This document shows positions 22,301 to 34,500 of a stretch of 64,000 bases of DNA, one piece after another. A program made the translations under genes and the position numbers. The DNA is from Otatea glauca. Its lineage: Eukaryota; Streptophyta; Magnoliopsida; Poales; Poaceae. The notes under the pieces were generated by a model. The model saw only the letters and a list, made by a program, of their open reading frames with translations. It made no database searches and had not been told where the DNA came from. The stretch spans positions 45,740,918 to 45,804,917 of the forward strand of contig CM070730.1 of the NCBI GenBank assembly GCA_036346275.1, given 5' to 3'. Within the stretch, counting starts at the first letter, position 1; each line of letters starts with the position of its first letter.

Positions 22301-24928
22301 TGCAACGAAGCCTTATGCATGCGATCCATCAAGTCTACCAAAATATCCTCCAAGCAAGGAATATGACGCTAAGCTTCGAGATGAAGAAGCTAGGAGGTAA
22401 TTCCCTCTGTAGGACTCAAGACAAATATAGTGGAATCTGCATTTTGACAGACGGAATGTATGGCAGCAATCTTCTTTTGTTGGACATTTATTTATTTGGC
22501 CTAAGCATGTGTTTTTGTCCACAGACAAAGAACAGCTGCAGTTAAAGGACAGGAATCTGAAACTGGACGTAGGAAGCAACTTCCAGCACCAAATGGCAAT
22601 AATGAATTGCAGGTACTATGAAAATAAACCTGTAGAGATCTCTTAGTATAAGCTGATAATCATCATACTCAAGGATCTCCAGAGTCAAGGGTTTTCTTGT
22701 TCCACAGTGCTGGCACTACTGAGATTTCAAAGTATTATTACTTGCAGGATTTTGAATCCTTGAGAGATGGGGATATACCATTCGAATTCCACATGCTAGC
22801 AGTTCAATGAATTCATTCAATACAGGACTCATTATAGTTAATACTTAGTAGCAGGCTAGCAGAAACATTTGGGTACCTTGAATATGTCATGCAATGCAAT
22901 TGCCTCTCGATTTGTGTGGAAGTTAGCTTATCAATAATTCCAGTGTAACCATGCAGCAATTCATCCACATAATGCACATACCTCGTTTTTCAACTCCAGA
23001 AGTAAATTTACTGTGTATATATATAGCAACTAATGTTGTCATATTATTAAATACAAATACTCTCTTGTTTCTTATTACTCAAATGTCTTTTTTTTTTCAT
23101 GACTTTGTAGCAACGACAAGTTCAGGTTAATCCAAAAAGCAGTAGTAAGAAGTTTACTCCAAAGGAGGATGTTGTTACCGGCTTTCCAATTGATCCTCCG
23201 GGAAGAACTGCAGACAATGGTCAGCCTCAGCGTGTTCCTTTGATGAATGCTGGCCGTTCATCCTCTTCTCTGGGACGATCAAGTGGTGCAGACCTGAATG
23301 CCCAGAGACTTTACACCCCTCAGATTGTTGCTGCTGAAATGTCTAACCTATCTACTGCAACTGGGCAACGAGGCAATGCTGCTAAGTTGTCTAACCTTGG
23401 GGATAGCGCCAGAAAACAGTATTTGAGAGAGCATCGGTCGAGTTCAAGATACAGTCAACTCACTGCTGCTGATCCCTCTGACAGACCTGAATGGTTACAT
23501 CAATTCCAAGAAAGACCGTCATCTTCCCATCGGAAGGATGATGGGGTGGCAAATAAGGAGCCTACAGTGGTGAGTTATTTAATTATCCTAATCAGCTTCA
23601 CTTATTATCCTAATCAGTCTGAACATTCATAAGGAGCATGATCCATAGCATTCAAGCCCTTGAAAGCCATGATCGATTTCTAGGAATCCGTACATAAGCA
23701 TTTTTGGTGTTTATGACTACTGAGCATGCAAGAGGATGGTTCTTACTGGGTGAATTTGGAGAAGATGTTACCTGAATCTCTTACAAACTGGCTGATATTA
23801 ACATGGAATGCATGATTCTTTTTTCATTTCCTGATATTCTGAGACACTTTTGGTGTCAAGATGAACAATTTATGTTTTACAAGAGAGTAAAATGGAAAAT
23901 GGTCCTACATAGTGGATATTCCCGATTTTTTTAAAAATAATACATTTTTTTTATTTAAATTGCAAAAATATACCACAATCTCAAAAAATTGCAGAAATAT
24001 GCCTCTGTCGCCCTTTGAACGGACGACAGGGGCAACAGAGGCCTCTGTCGCCCTCTGAATGGGCGATTTTGGCACTTGTCGCCCTCTGAATGGGCGATAT
24101 GTCCCCTTTCCTGTAGCCAGTTTCTAAAGAAAATCATAACTTTTTCATATGATTTCGGATGGAGATGAACTTTATATGAAAATTATAGCTCTCGACGAGA
24201 TCTACAACTTTCGTATACAAATTTTTTTCATTTGAATCCATTTAGATGGCCAAAAATGGGATGGAAAGTTCAGATCTAAATTAGATCTGAAACTTCTGTC
24301 TCGTTTTTGGTAGTCCAAATGAATTCAAATGAAAAAAATTTATATACCAAAGTTGTAGATCTCGTCGAGAGCTACAATTTTCATATAAAGTTCATCTCCA
24401 TCCGAGATCATATGAAAAAGTTATGATTTTCTTTAGAAACTAGCTACAGGAAAGGGGACATGTCGCCCATTCAAAGGGCGACAAGTGCCAAAATCGCCCA
24501 ATCAGAGGGCGACAGAGGCCTCTGTAGCCTCTGTCGCCCGTTCAAAGGGCGACAGAGGTATATATTTGCAATTTTTTAAGATCGTGGTATATTTTTGCAA
24601 TTTGAATAAAAAAATATACTATTTTAAAAAAAAGTTCGGATATTCCCTTCATGCTTCTAGAGAGTAAGATTATTTTGTTGCCATATGCTGAGAAATTCTC
24701 CCTCTATATGTTCAGGTGAATGGCAGTAAGAAGAACAGAATCCACTACTCCGGACCATTAATGCCTCCTGGAGTAAACATGGAAGAGATCCTTAGAGAGC
24801 ACGAGCGGCAGATCCAACAAGCTGTACGAAGGGCCCGTATCGACAAGGGAAAGGGAAAGCATTACGTCGAGAGAGACCAGTCGGAGTCGCTGCTGTACAC
24901 CACCCAGAATGGCAAGTCACAGAGCTAA
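19374..24928 (+). CDS. CDK-like Ser/Thr protein kinase with N-myristoylation motif, 747 aa, eight exons
   Basis: Exons: 19374-19925, 20317-20601, 20694-21011, 21662-21889, 22296-22396, 22525-22612, 23111-23569 and 24716-24928 (TAA). All introns are GT-AG and the frame stays intact (2244 bases). The start is the ATG giving MGCVSSK, a myristoylation/palmitoylation signature; a longer frame upstream lacks ATG. The Gly-rich loop GQGTYSSVYKA is at 186-196, the catalytic Lys in VALKKV at ~208, HRD at 301-303, DFG at 321-323, then TLWYRPPELLLG and the CDK-like insert region. Exons 7-8 give a basic Ser-rich tail ending in a conserved block (IHYSGPLMPPGVNMEEIL). This matches the plant CDC2/CRK-like kinases related to Arabidopsis At1g54610 and IBS1, thought to act at membranes in signalling; substrates are unknown. 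No cyclin-binding PSTAIRE is present: the helix reads PESVRFMAREI. A 714-bp fold-back transposon lies in the last intron. Confidence 0.93.
23924..24637. mobile_element. Fold-back MULE-type element in the last kinase intron
   Basis: Two inverted arms of roughly 340 bp (left from 23924, right ending 24637) meet at a short centre near 24270-24300. They share TTGCAAAAATATACCAC, GCCTCTGTCGCCC, CACTTGTCGCCC and AAAATCATAACTTTTTCATATG in opposite orientation. The element is flanked by a perfect 10-bp direct repeat GGATATTCCC (23914-23923 and 24638-24647); 9-10 bp duplications are typical of Mutator-like elements. No coding sequence. It lies wholly within the intron 23570-24715. Confidence 0.88.
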
Positions 24929-25909
24929 AAAGCTCAGTTCGCTGTCTTGACGACCCCCATTTCAGCCATCAAACCATAGGAAGTAGTGTATGATCCCCTT
25001 CTTTTTTCTGGCCCCTCACGCGGAGAGTTTTCGTTCTGCTAGTACTTCTCAATCCATTGTCGTGGTTTGATTTCTAGCAACAAAAGAAAACCTGTTCCTG
25101 TAGAGATTCACCGTCCGTCCAAGTTTAGCATAGGCCGTCTGAAATATTTGCTGAAGATTGGTTATCCACAGTCACCAATTGTATATCTCGAGAGTACCCT
25201 CCCTGGAAATTGATTCTTATACCTGTTTTGGTAGATGACAAGAGAAATATAATCAAATTACAGGTCATCAGTGTCCTCTCATCTTATACTGAATGCCCTT
25301 CTGTTGTTTTTAAGTATCTGTTATTTCAGTGCTGTTCATATGTCAGACAAGTTAAGCGTGCTGTTGACATCCAAAGACAGATAGAAAGCGAAGAGGTTGT
25401 GTAATCTTCCTAGCTTTGTCGAGGAAAACAAAAACATGACAATTCGAGCGATTGAACATGGCCTTTCATCAGACTCAAGACAGCTGAATGTCAGTACACT
25501 CCATGCTGCTCAGCTTACCAAGCTTTTCAGTTATTGCTGCTGGCTGCAACGTAAAACGTCTTGTACTGATTACCTTGTGTACTGTGTTAGAAATAAAGTG
25601 GGGTACAAATCAGGATACATCGAGGCAAGAAGGAATACTAATGGAGGACATATACATGTACTATTCTGTAACCTTTTTCTTGGTATGGTATGAATATGAT
25701 CGTAATTTGTTCATGTGTATAATTTCAATGTTTACTTATACTTTTCTCAAGCAGGCCCCCAACAAGAAAACAAATAGAAAAACACCCCATCTCTAAACCC
25801 CTGCATTGCAAGGGCAACGTCGAAACCTTAGTTAGCCCGCCGCTTCGCACCGGCTTCCGCCTCCGCCGCCGCCGTGGTGTGATGCGACGGCGACGGCGGC
25901 GGCCGTTTG
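24929..25909. other. Kinase 3' UTR and PPR upstream region
   Basis: About 0.98 kb separates the kinase stop from the PPR start. The first part is presumably kinase 3' UTR and the GC-rich 25800-25909 is PPR leader. Small open frames (for example 25210-25404 and 25397-25693) have no domain and are not called. Confidence 0.45.
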
Positions 25910-27925
25910 ATGCGCCCACCTCCCGCCGCCGCCGCCTTGGTCCCCAAGCAGCACCTCCTCCGCATCCGTCGCTGCCTCCCACTCGTTTGGCGAAATGCCG
26001 AACCCGCCCAAGAACCGCCGCCGCAAACCACCTCGTACGTGTCCTCCGCCTCCCTCTCAGCCCTTCTCTTCTCCTGCACCGCGCAGCGCTCCCACCGCCC
26101 CGGCGAGCAGCTCCACGCTCGCGCCATTATGCTCGGCCTGGAGGCCCACCCTTCCGTTCTCCCCAGGCTCGCCTCCTTCTACATAGCCCTCAGCGACCTC
26201 CCGGCCGCGCGAGCAGCCGTCGAGCAGGCCGCCGGAAAGGCGCGGGCTTTCCCCTGGAACCTGCTCATATGGGATTACGCGGGCCGTAGGCTGTGGGAAG
26301 ACGTCATCCTGGCGTACGAGAAGATGCTGGCGTTGGGCGTGGACGCCGACAGGTTCACCTATCCGTCGCTTCTGCGTGCTTGTGGAGAGCTCCGGGAGGT
26401 CACCATTGGCCGGAAGATTGAGCAGCGTATTCGGGGGAGTAGATATGGTCTGGACATGTATGTATGGAATGCCTTGGTCGGGATGTATGTCAAGTGCGGG
26501 GAGCTGGGGGATGCGCGCAGGGTGTTCGATGGAATGGCTGTAAGGGATGTTATTAGCTGGAACACAATGGTGTCCGGGTATGCATCGGTGGGGATGTGGA
26601 GTATGGCATTTGAGCTGCTGCAGCGGGTTCCTGGGCCAAACATTGTCACATGGAATGCAGTTGCAGCAGGGAATTTGAAGGCAGGGAACTACGGTGAAGT
26701 GATTAGGTTGGTGTCTCAGATGAGAAATTTCCATGGGTCAGGGGTGGATTTTGTGACTATAGTGATTGGCCTCAAGGCGTGTGGTAGGAGTGAGTATTTG
26801 AGGGTTGGCAGGGAGTTGCATGGGGTGTCCGTTCGTCTATGCTTTGATAGGCTAGAGTGTGTGGTGAATTCATTGATAACGATGTACTCAAGATGCAGGA
26901 TGACGAGCTCTGCCTACCTTCTGTTTAGAATGTGCTTAACTCGGAGCATTACAACTTGGAACTCTCTGCTAGCAGGATTTGGATTCATGGACCAGGTTGA
27001 GGAAGCTTCTTTGCTTTTCAGAGAGATGACTGGTTCCAGTGTCTGTCCGAATGATGTTACTGTGTTAACTATGCTTTCCCTGGTCGCACGGTTTGAACAC
27101 CTCTGTCATGGAAGGGAGCTGCACTGCTACATCCTTAAGCATGGACTGGGTGGCTTTAAATTATTGCAAAATTCACTTATTTACATGTACTCAAAATCTA
27201 GACGGATGACAGCTGCCCAGAGAGTATTTGAGCGGATGCAATGTCGAGACAGGCATGCCTACACTTCATTGATTGTGGGCTATGGAATGCAAAGAGAGGG
27301 GCATGTATCACTGAAGCTCTTTGATGAGATGATTGGCAACAGTATACAACCGGACCATGTGACCATTGTTGCTGTTCTTTCAGCGTGTAGCCACTCTGGG
27401 CTGGTAACTCAAGGGCAGCTACTATTTGCCAAGATGGTTTCTGTATTTGGTATTGCACCAAGAGTGGAACATTTTTCTTGCATGGTTGATTTGTACAGCC
27501 GTGAAGGTTTGCTGAAGATGGCTGAGGAGATAATTGACAAGATGCCATTCCAGCCAACTGCTGCAATGTTAGCAACTATTATTGAGGCTTGCCGGATCCA
27601 TGGTAATACAGAAATTGGGGATCGAGCTGCAAAGAAGCTGCTGACAATGAGGACAAATAATCCTGGTCACTACAAATTGATCGCAAACATGTACATATCA
27701 GCAAAATGCTGGCCAGAACTAGCTAAGGTTAGGTCATTAATGAGCACCATGGATCTAAATATGATTCCAAGTCATTCCTTGCTCGAGTCAGATTATGACA
27801 TATGTCCAGTTGAGCAAGATGATTGCTTGAACCATGGTGCACATGGTGGCTTGTCTGACCACATGACAGATACTGATACCTCTAGTAGTGAGGAAGTGAA
27901 GTGCAATGAAGCTTTTGGCGGATAA
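25910..27925 (+). CDS. Pentatricopeptide-repeat protein, PLS class, E subgroup (671 aa, intronless)
   Basis: The single uninterrupted frame starts at ATG 25910 (MRPPPAAAALVPKQ; the frame extends upstream only to a TTG) and stops at TAA 27923-27925. The Arg/Ala-rich N-terminus suits an organelle transit peptide. From about residue 45 onward there are consecutive PPR motifs of P, L and S types, with hallmark words WNALVGMYVKCGELGDARRV, ISWNTMVSGYA, VNSLITMYSRC, TWNSLLAGFGF, NSLIYMYSKSRRM, VTIVAVLSACSHSGLV and FSCMVDLYSREG. It ends with an E-type region (ATIIEACRIHGNTEIG ... GHYKLIANMYISAKCW) followed by an acidic Ser-rich tail; there is no DYW deaminase domain. Such proteins bind specific RNA in mitochondria or plastids, often in C-to-U editing with partner proteins. 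The target is unknown. It lies in the same orientation as the kinase but is not functionally linked by sequence. Confidence 0.95.
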   Translation: MRPPPAAAALVPKQHLLRIRRCLPLVWRNAEPAQEPPPQTTSYVSSASLSALLFSCTAQRSHRPGEQLHARAIMLGLEAHPSVLPRLASFYIALSDLPAARAAVEQAAGKARAFPWNLLIWDYAGRRLWEDVILAYEKMLALGVDADRFTYPSLLRACGELREVTIGRKIEQRIRGSRYGLDMYVWNALVGMYVKCGELGDARRVFDGMAVRDVISWNTMVSGYASVGMWSMAFELLQRVPGPNIVTWNAVAAGNLKAGNYGEVIRLVSQMRNFHGSGVDFVTIVIGLKACGRSEYLRVGRELHGVSVRLCFDRLECVVNSLITMYSRCRMTSSAYLLFRMCLTRSITTWNSLLAGFGFMDQVEEASLLFREMTGSSVCPNDVTVLTMLSLVARFEHLCHGRELHCYILKHGLGGFKLLQNSLIYMYSKSRRMTAAQRVFERMQCRDRHAYTSLIVGYGMQREGHVSLKLFDEMIGNSIQPDHVTIVAVLSACSHSGLVTQGQLLFAKMVSVFGIAPRVEHFSCMVDLYSREGLLKMAEEIIDKMPFQPTAAMLATIIEACRIHGNTEIGDRAAKKLLTMRTNNPGHYKLIANMYISAKCWPELAKVRSLMSTMDLNMIPSHSLLESDYDICPVEQDDCLNHGAHGGLSDHMTDTDTSSSEEVKCNEAFGG

Positions 27926-28456
27926 CAGTAAAGCTGGAATGCAATAGTTTATTTTTTGACAATGTTTTTTATGTTAAGGCCAAGCATCTTACTGGAAGGT
28001 TTCAAGAGGTAACATATTGATTTCTGATATTTGTTCACTGTCACGCTGCTTACTGGAACTTTATTCACAAATTGATACTACCTCATCGTGCTATTACAAC
28101 ATAGGGTAGTTTTTTTTTGTGCTCACTTTTGAACTAATAGCTGAAACTTATTTTTACACGTATCTACATGCTGGATATTTTTCCAAAAAGCAGTTTAGCC
28201 ACAGTTTGTGAATTGGTATTTTGGCTCTTGCTAAGTTCTTTACATCTGTTCTCGGTTTCATGAGCTATGGTTTTTTGGCTCACCCAGGAGGATGCGAAAG
28301 AATGTAGCAGAAGATTGTTTGCCTTTCTTGCCAACTAGTAGAGGCAATTGAAGTGAATCGGTATGCCTGCTCTTTTCATGATAAGGTAAATAGTCCGAGG
28401 AATTTATGTTTCGAGTTGAGTTAATCTTGAGCCCTGATTCACTGATATCCCTTTTG
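27926..28456. other. PPR 3' UTR/downstream sequence
   Basis: AT-rich; presumably the PPR 3' UTR, possibly spliced. No other gene seen. Confidence 0.45.
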
Positions 28457-29124
28457 CAAGGTTATCCTAGGTGTTAGGCGCTAGGCGGGCGGTGGCAGAC
28501 TGCCTAGTGCCTAGGCCGCCTAGATGCCACCTAGGTGGGTGACAGAAATAGCAACAGCACCAGCAGCACCAAGGCCCAAGCAGCAGCAGCAGACAACAGC
28601 ACATAGCAGCAACAAAGCAGCCAGCCAGCAGCCATCAAGCAAAGCAGAGCAGAGGTGCAGAGCACAAGCAGAGTAGAGGCAGAACAGAGAGATACTTTTA
28701 GCTTGAATCCAACGCCGTGATGACTAAATCCAGGATGGGGAGGGTGATTCTGACGACAGAGAAGATGTTTCCGGCGGCGGGGAGGTTGAATCCGACTGAT
28801 TGAAGCCTCAATCCGAGGCGGAGAAGATGTTTTCAACAGTGAAGAGGCAGCGGCCGGCGGTGATGTTGATTCAGCCGATGGTGACGTCACTAGCCGTCGG
28901 CGCTACCTGGCGACGCGGGGAAGAGGACGAATTTGCGGCAGATATCGAACCCTAACCGTCGGACGCCTTTCCACCGCCGCTCCTTCCTCCGCCTAGCCAC
29001 CTAGCGCACGCCTTGGACCTGCCTAGCGCGCGCCTCCGCCCAGCCAGCCGATTACATCAAAATCAGGGCGGAGGGCTGCCGCCGAGCGCCTAGGCGACCT
29101 AGGCAGCCGCCTAGGGTAACACTG
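28457..29124. mobile_element. hAT-type non-autonomous element
   Basis: The ends are CAAGGTTATCCTAGG (28457) and, inverted at 29124, CAGTGTTACCCTAGG. They are flanked by 8-mers CCCTTTTG (28449-28456) and TCCTTTTG (29125-29132), 7 of 8 identical. Subterminal clusters of CTAGGCG/CGCCTAG words fold on each other. The interior (28530-28900) has CAGCAGCA-rich sequence. Its open frames are not domain-bearing. Confidence 0.75.
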
Positions 29125-29841
29125 TCCTTTTGTTTGTTTGACTCTTCTTCCAACACAGAAAGACACCCCAATCATTGCCAAATTCAGCTCGGTAATATTA
29201 ATAACTTCTTACTATTAATAATACTGCTCAATGCGACTAATTTTTGCAACTAATGTGATTTATGTTCATTTCAAATCTAGTATCTTCGTAAAGAAAAAAC
29301 AAGCCATCATGCTTGCGCTCAAGGGATAGAAATTACCGTGTTAATCGGTAAAAAAAGAGAAAGATCTATACCATCGGATACGGTGGATTCAGATTAGTAC
29401 AACGTGAATTTATTAGATACAACCATAGAAAGCTAGATGAGTCCATATAAAATCAGATACGGACATATCACAAAAGTCAGCGAAGTTAAAATTGCTTATA
29501 TTGCATGCCGCATGGAAACCAAATCGGAGATGCTGTCTTGTGCGCCCGCCCCATCGCAGATTTCTTTGGTTTTTGGTTCCACCACAATCAACGGCGTAGA
29601 TTTTATTCTTTTTCCACCGATTAACGTGGTATTTGCTAGCCCTGCAGAGCAAACATTGCAAACCTATCTTCCACGATTTTTCTTATTCGCCCCTTCCTAG
29701 CTATTGGAATTGAAATGAACTTTGTCTTTGCCATTGATCATATCAGATGGTGATTGATAGCGAGGTGATCCATATTATGTTCAGACTCGATTGCGTTTGT
29801 AGGTCAAAGGAATCAGAGTCCGAAAGGAGAGGGGATTTCGT
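29125..29841. other. Intergenic, no gene recognised
   Basis: Lies between the hAT element and the copia LTR. Overlapping frames on both strands at 29413-29700 have no recognisable domain. Confidence 0.4.
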
Positions 29842-29964
29842 TGTTAAAGAAGAGAGAAGAGATCTTTCTGCTATTCACAATTGTACATCTTATTGATTAT
29901 TGAGGAGATATATATGCACTTGTTTATGGGCCTCATGTCCAAGACTATATACACAAACTTAACA
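29842..29964 (-). repeat. 3' LTR of the copia element
   Basis: On the plus strand it reads TGTTAAAGAAGAGAG...AAACTTAACA; TG/CA ends and inner polypurine tract define it. The partial 5' LTR at 46119-46165 shares TGTTAAAGAAGAGA, GCTATTCA and TTGATTATT. Confidence 0.75.
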
Positions 29965-31587
29965 CCCCCTTTTAAACTCAAGGTGGATCAGGAGGATCTC
30001 ATGCACTGAGTTTGAGTAGATGAAGCTAATGTTGTTCCCAAGCCTGAGCTTTAGTGAAGAAATCTTCAACTTGAAGCGATGGTCGACTGCTGACAATGAA
30101 ACCTTGTGAATGATGCATCAACACCAATGTGTTTTTATCAACTCATGCTTGACCAGATCACCAGTGATCTAAATGGCACTTGTATTGTCATAAAACAAAG
30201 GTGTAGGATCATCACAAAGAACAACAAGATCTCTTAGGTGGTAGCGGCAAGGGCTCGAAGCTCAACCTCTGCACTAGAACGTGACACCGCCGTCTGCTTC
30301 TTGGACTTCCAAACAATGAGTGAAGTACCTAGAGAGATGCAATAGCCAGTGATAGATCAGTGATCAATAGGAGATCACTTGCCCAAGTGGAGTCAGAGTA
30401 CGCATGGAACTAAAGCTGACTCAAATTGGCATAGAACAAACATCTGGACATAGTTCCTCTCAAGTATCTCAGCACATGAAGAGGGTGGCCATAGTGGACT
30501 AGAGGTGGAAGCGCTGACAAACTAGCTAAGCACATGAACAACATGAGCAATGTCTGGCCTGGTGACTGTGAGATAAACAAGATGTCCCAACAAGCTGACG
30601 GTAGCGGGAAAGATCTGTCAGCGGTACACCATCTGTAGGACGAAGCTGCAAGTGAAGCTCTATAGGTGTCGCAGCAGTGCGAGTATCAGTCAGACAAGAA
30701 CGAGCAAGAAAATCCTAAACATATCAATACTGAGAGAGATAATAGCCATCACCATCCGAATGAACCTCAATATCCAAGAATAACTAAGTGGCCCTAAATC
30801 GTACATCATGAATTGTTCACTGAATTTCCTCTTGATGAAGTCATATAGTCCATGTCATCTCCTGTGATTAGCATATCATCCACATATAGTAGAAGCAGAG
30901 TACGACCCTGCTGAGAAGTGTGAACAAACAAGGTAGGATCATGCTCACTTGAAGAAAAAATAGCAGCTCTAATCACATAATTAAAAAGATCAAACCAAGC
31001 ACGAGAAGCCTACTTGAGACCATATAGAGCATGCCGAAGATGGCAAACGTAGCCTGTAGGAGCCTCAACACCTGGGATGGTTGCATATAAACCTCCTTAT
31101 GTAGATCACTATGAAGAAAAACATTCTTAACATTCATCTAAGATATAGTCCATGAGCGTACCGCTGCAACAGTAATGACAGTACGGACTGTAGTCATATG
31201 AGCAATTGGAGCAAAAGTCTCATCATAATCTCGACCATAAGCATGCTGAAAACCTCTTGCAACAAGATAAGCCTTGTCTCGTTCCATTGAACCATTTGAC
31301 TTATTCTACACTTTGTACAGCCACTTGCAAGTTATAGGAACAACTCCAGATGGTAGCGGAACAAGATCCCAAGTGGTTGTACACTCTAATGTTGTATGCT
31401 CCTTAATCATAGCCAACTGCCACTCAAGTACACTAGCTGCCTCTTGATAGGTACTCGGCTCAGATACTGCACCTACACGAGGAAAACCCCATCTCTCTAG
31501 AGCCTGAATAGAAGAATGATCACGTAGGACATATTGTGATGTATTAGAACGATATTCAGAGTGTGTGGTACTGGCTAGAGGATCAAG
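29965..31587 (-). pseudogene. copia reverse transcriptase/RNase H remnant
   Basis: From 31587 downwards the minus strand encodes the start of a copia RT domain: EPSTYQEAASVLEWQLAM, then TTWDLVPLPSGVVPITCKWL, with Lys-Trp-Leu-Tyr-Lys-Val. The rest of RT and RNase H can be followed only in pieces through stops and frameshifts to the polypurine tract near 29965. It is not functional. Confidence 0.75.
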
Positions 31588-34500
31588 TGTAAGGACCCGA
31601 ATCCACTGATTCGAACCCACTGTGTTTACCGCACTAGTCCCAGGATCAACGCTAGTGCACACAGCTCAACATTGGTACATATCACATCATACTCAACGAT
31701 AATAGAGTAATAGTTCATTCACTGATATATCTAAAGGTATGATCTTATGACCAACTTACATTATTAAGCCACGCAGGGCAAGACTGAAAAATATAAACTA
31801 ATAATTATGCAGCGGAAAGTAGAAAACGTAGATAGCTCATCAGTTCACCACAGGCAACCGACAAGGCTCGGACCCTAATGACTCGCGTCCTCTTGGACTT
31901 CATCTTCCAACACAGGTGTAGATTCTTCAACTGTTGGTTATTGTTATTGGCAAGGGTGAGTACTTAAGCACTCAACAAGTTGTGCACAGAATGCAATTCT
32001 ATGTATCTATATGTAAGGCTTATTCCAATGGATAGGCTGTCATGGCTATTTTGCAATAAGCAGCATTTATGAACAAATACAATAAATAGATTGTAAAGAC
32101 TGTAAAACAAATAACAATAGTAAGTAAATTCAGTATTTCTCAAGTAAATCAAGTTTCCAATCCTAAGTCAAATTCCATCTTCCATATGGCATTCCGCCAT
32201 CCCAATCAAGTTGTCCAATTAATTAAACTAACCCTTAACTGTAATTCCCGAGCTTTGCTCAATACCGCGAGCACGGCTATCCGAATAGTTTCACACTCTG
32301 CAGAGGTTATGCACTTTACCCACGTGATACAACCAAACACCACCAAGGCGAGTGATTATAACAAAGCCTTTACAAAGCTCTGGCTTAACCGGATACTACA
32401 CGCTAAGGTTTCAACACTGGTGGGTCTGAAAACCATAACCAGGGCCCCCCTCTTGCGCCATGTGAATTACTCCATAACTCGGGAACTCACACCGACCACG
32501 ATAGTACCAAAATTAAGATATTGCAAATTACTTAGCTAGGCTGGCCCATACCAGACATGTGGTTGCATGATTAACTCAGGTCAAAGGCTTGCAAGGTTAA
32601 GTCCTTAGAATGATCAAGGCAAGACATCCACATACCCTCTGCCCATCGGGCCCACCTTGGCATACTCGCCCCTTGTCACTTGCCCCAATCTAAGTGATTA
32701 TCACCCAAGTTGATTACCAAGCACCACGTGCCATCAACAATTCAACATCGTTGCGTGACATGACTCGTCACAACAACTCAATCTCATAGTGTGATCCCAC
32801 ATAACACACAAGTTCATAACATTGTTCCATATTCCATTAATCAAGATTATTTATCAATGATTCCAATACATGTGATGACGTGGCATGGCTAAGCAACTAA
32901 TACAGACTAATCCTCCAATGTTGATTATAATTATTAACCAACTATATTTAACCAATCTAGGGTGACAATGGATCATGGCATACAAATGACAAGGTAGGGT
33001 GTAGATCAATCTGGTATATTAGCTAAACCCAATCTAATTTGAAACAATTGTATACTTGAAACATATGCAATAGGGTAAACAAATATAGCAATTTTATAAA
33101 CATGGGTTCAACATGATCAAAGCACAACTTGCCTTGGAATAGGTCCTGATCTGGTTCTGGAACTTGCTCTTGAATTATTGGATCTTCCTCCGATGCGTCG
33201 CACAATTCAAGGTCTACGCGTACCGAAGAAGAAAAGCAAATAAATGCTAAAACAGAGAGCAATTGAACTCCAAAAATCAAATAAAATTCACCATTAAATA
33301 GATCTCAATTTTACAAATTTTTAGAAATTGGAATCACTCAAATCCGAGTTACGATGCAAAAGATATAGCCTTTTGAAGTTTGAAATAAATACTGAAAATA
33401 CAGAAATTAGAAATTCGGAATGAACAGATTTACTTTTATTCTGAAAAAGCGATTTATGACATCAGCGTGACCTCATGATGACGTCATCAACACAGAATTT
33501 CCAATCGGATTATTTTCCAATTGAAAAATACATTTATGACGCAAGCATGACGTCAGCGAGACCTCGGCCAATCACAAGCCGACACGCGTCTCGGCGTATG
33601 GACTGAGTCCACGGCGTAGCGCCGGACCACGGCAAACCCGGTCCACGGCGCCTCGGCACCAGCACCCGACACGCGTCGCGATCTGACTGGCCATACGCGC
33701 GGCTTGATCTGATCCGCCGAAGACAGATCGGACGGCCACCGATCTCACGCATCATGGCAACACGCCCATCGTCGGATTTCAATCGACGGCCGGCTTACTG
33801 GATCGGACGATGGAGGCGCGACGGCGAGACCTCACCGCAGCGAAGAAGAAGACCAGGCAGCGGCGTTTGGTCGCGATTCGACGAGGTGAAGTTGCGGATC
33901 CGGTTCGGCGCAAGGAGGCGAATCGAATCTGGTTCCACCGCGCGAAGGGACGCCCCAGTCGCCGCGGAATCCGCGAAAACCCTCGGCGGCGCTCGCGACA
34001 ACCTCCGCGAGTCCTAGCGGCGACGGCGGCGGCGATTCAGCGACGGTGGCGGGAAAACGAAGCGGCGCGATGGATTCAACCTCGGGGCCGGGTCCGCGGC
34101 TTAAATAGCCCCCTCGACGGCCGTGTCCGAGGTGGAGTTCGTCCCGTACGCGGCGGCGCAGTCCGAGTCCGATACGGTGACGAGCCCCGGAGAAGACGGA
34201 GTCTCGACCGCCCCGCAGCGTCGTGAATCGGACGGACACTGCGCGCATGGCGTGGCGAAATCCGGACCCTCCACGCGACCCGATCAGCGGTGAAGATCGC
34301 TAGGGTTTCTTCGCTTAAGAATAATATCCACCCTCCGATCAAGATCCGACGGATGCGGCGATTTCGTCTAGAAAACGGGCCAAACGGGCCGGCGGCGCGA
34401 AGCACTAGGCCGCATGAAATGGGCCCTCTGGCGCAAGACACATGGGCTCGGCGATCTTTATTCACATTGATTTAAAATAATTGCGAGAAAATACTTTGAT

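Noticed and set aside
25210..25796. Small ORFs between kinase and PPR genes
   Set aside because: No domain or splice logic; more likely UTR or intergenic sequence.
32186..32539. 117-codon ORF with a near-identical copy at 40984-41337
   Set aside because: Both lie at the same place in the two LTRs of one element; identity reflects LTR duplication, not coding constraint.
33754..34475. Overlapping ORFs in 33754-34475 and their copies at 42395-42804
   Set aside because: Same cause: the CpG-rich LTR segment. They are duplicated only because LTRs are duplicated, and the frames are not preserved between the two LTRs.
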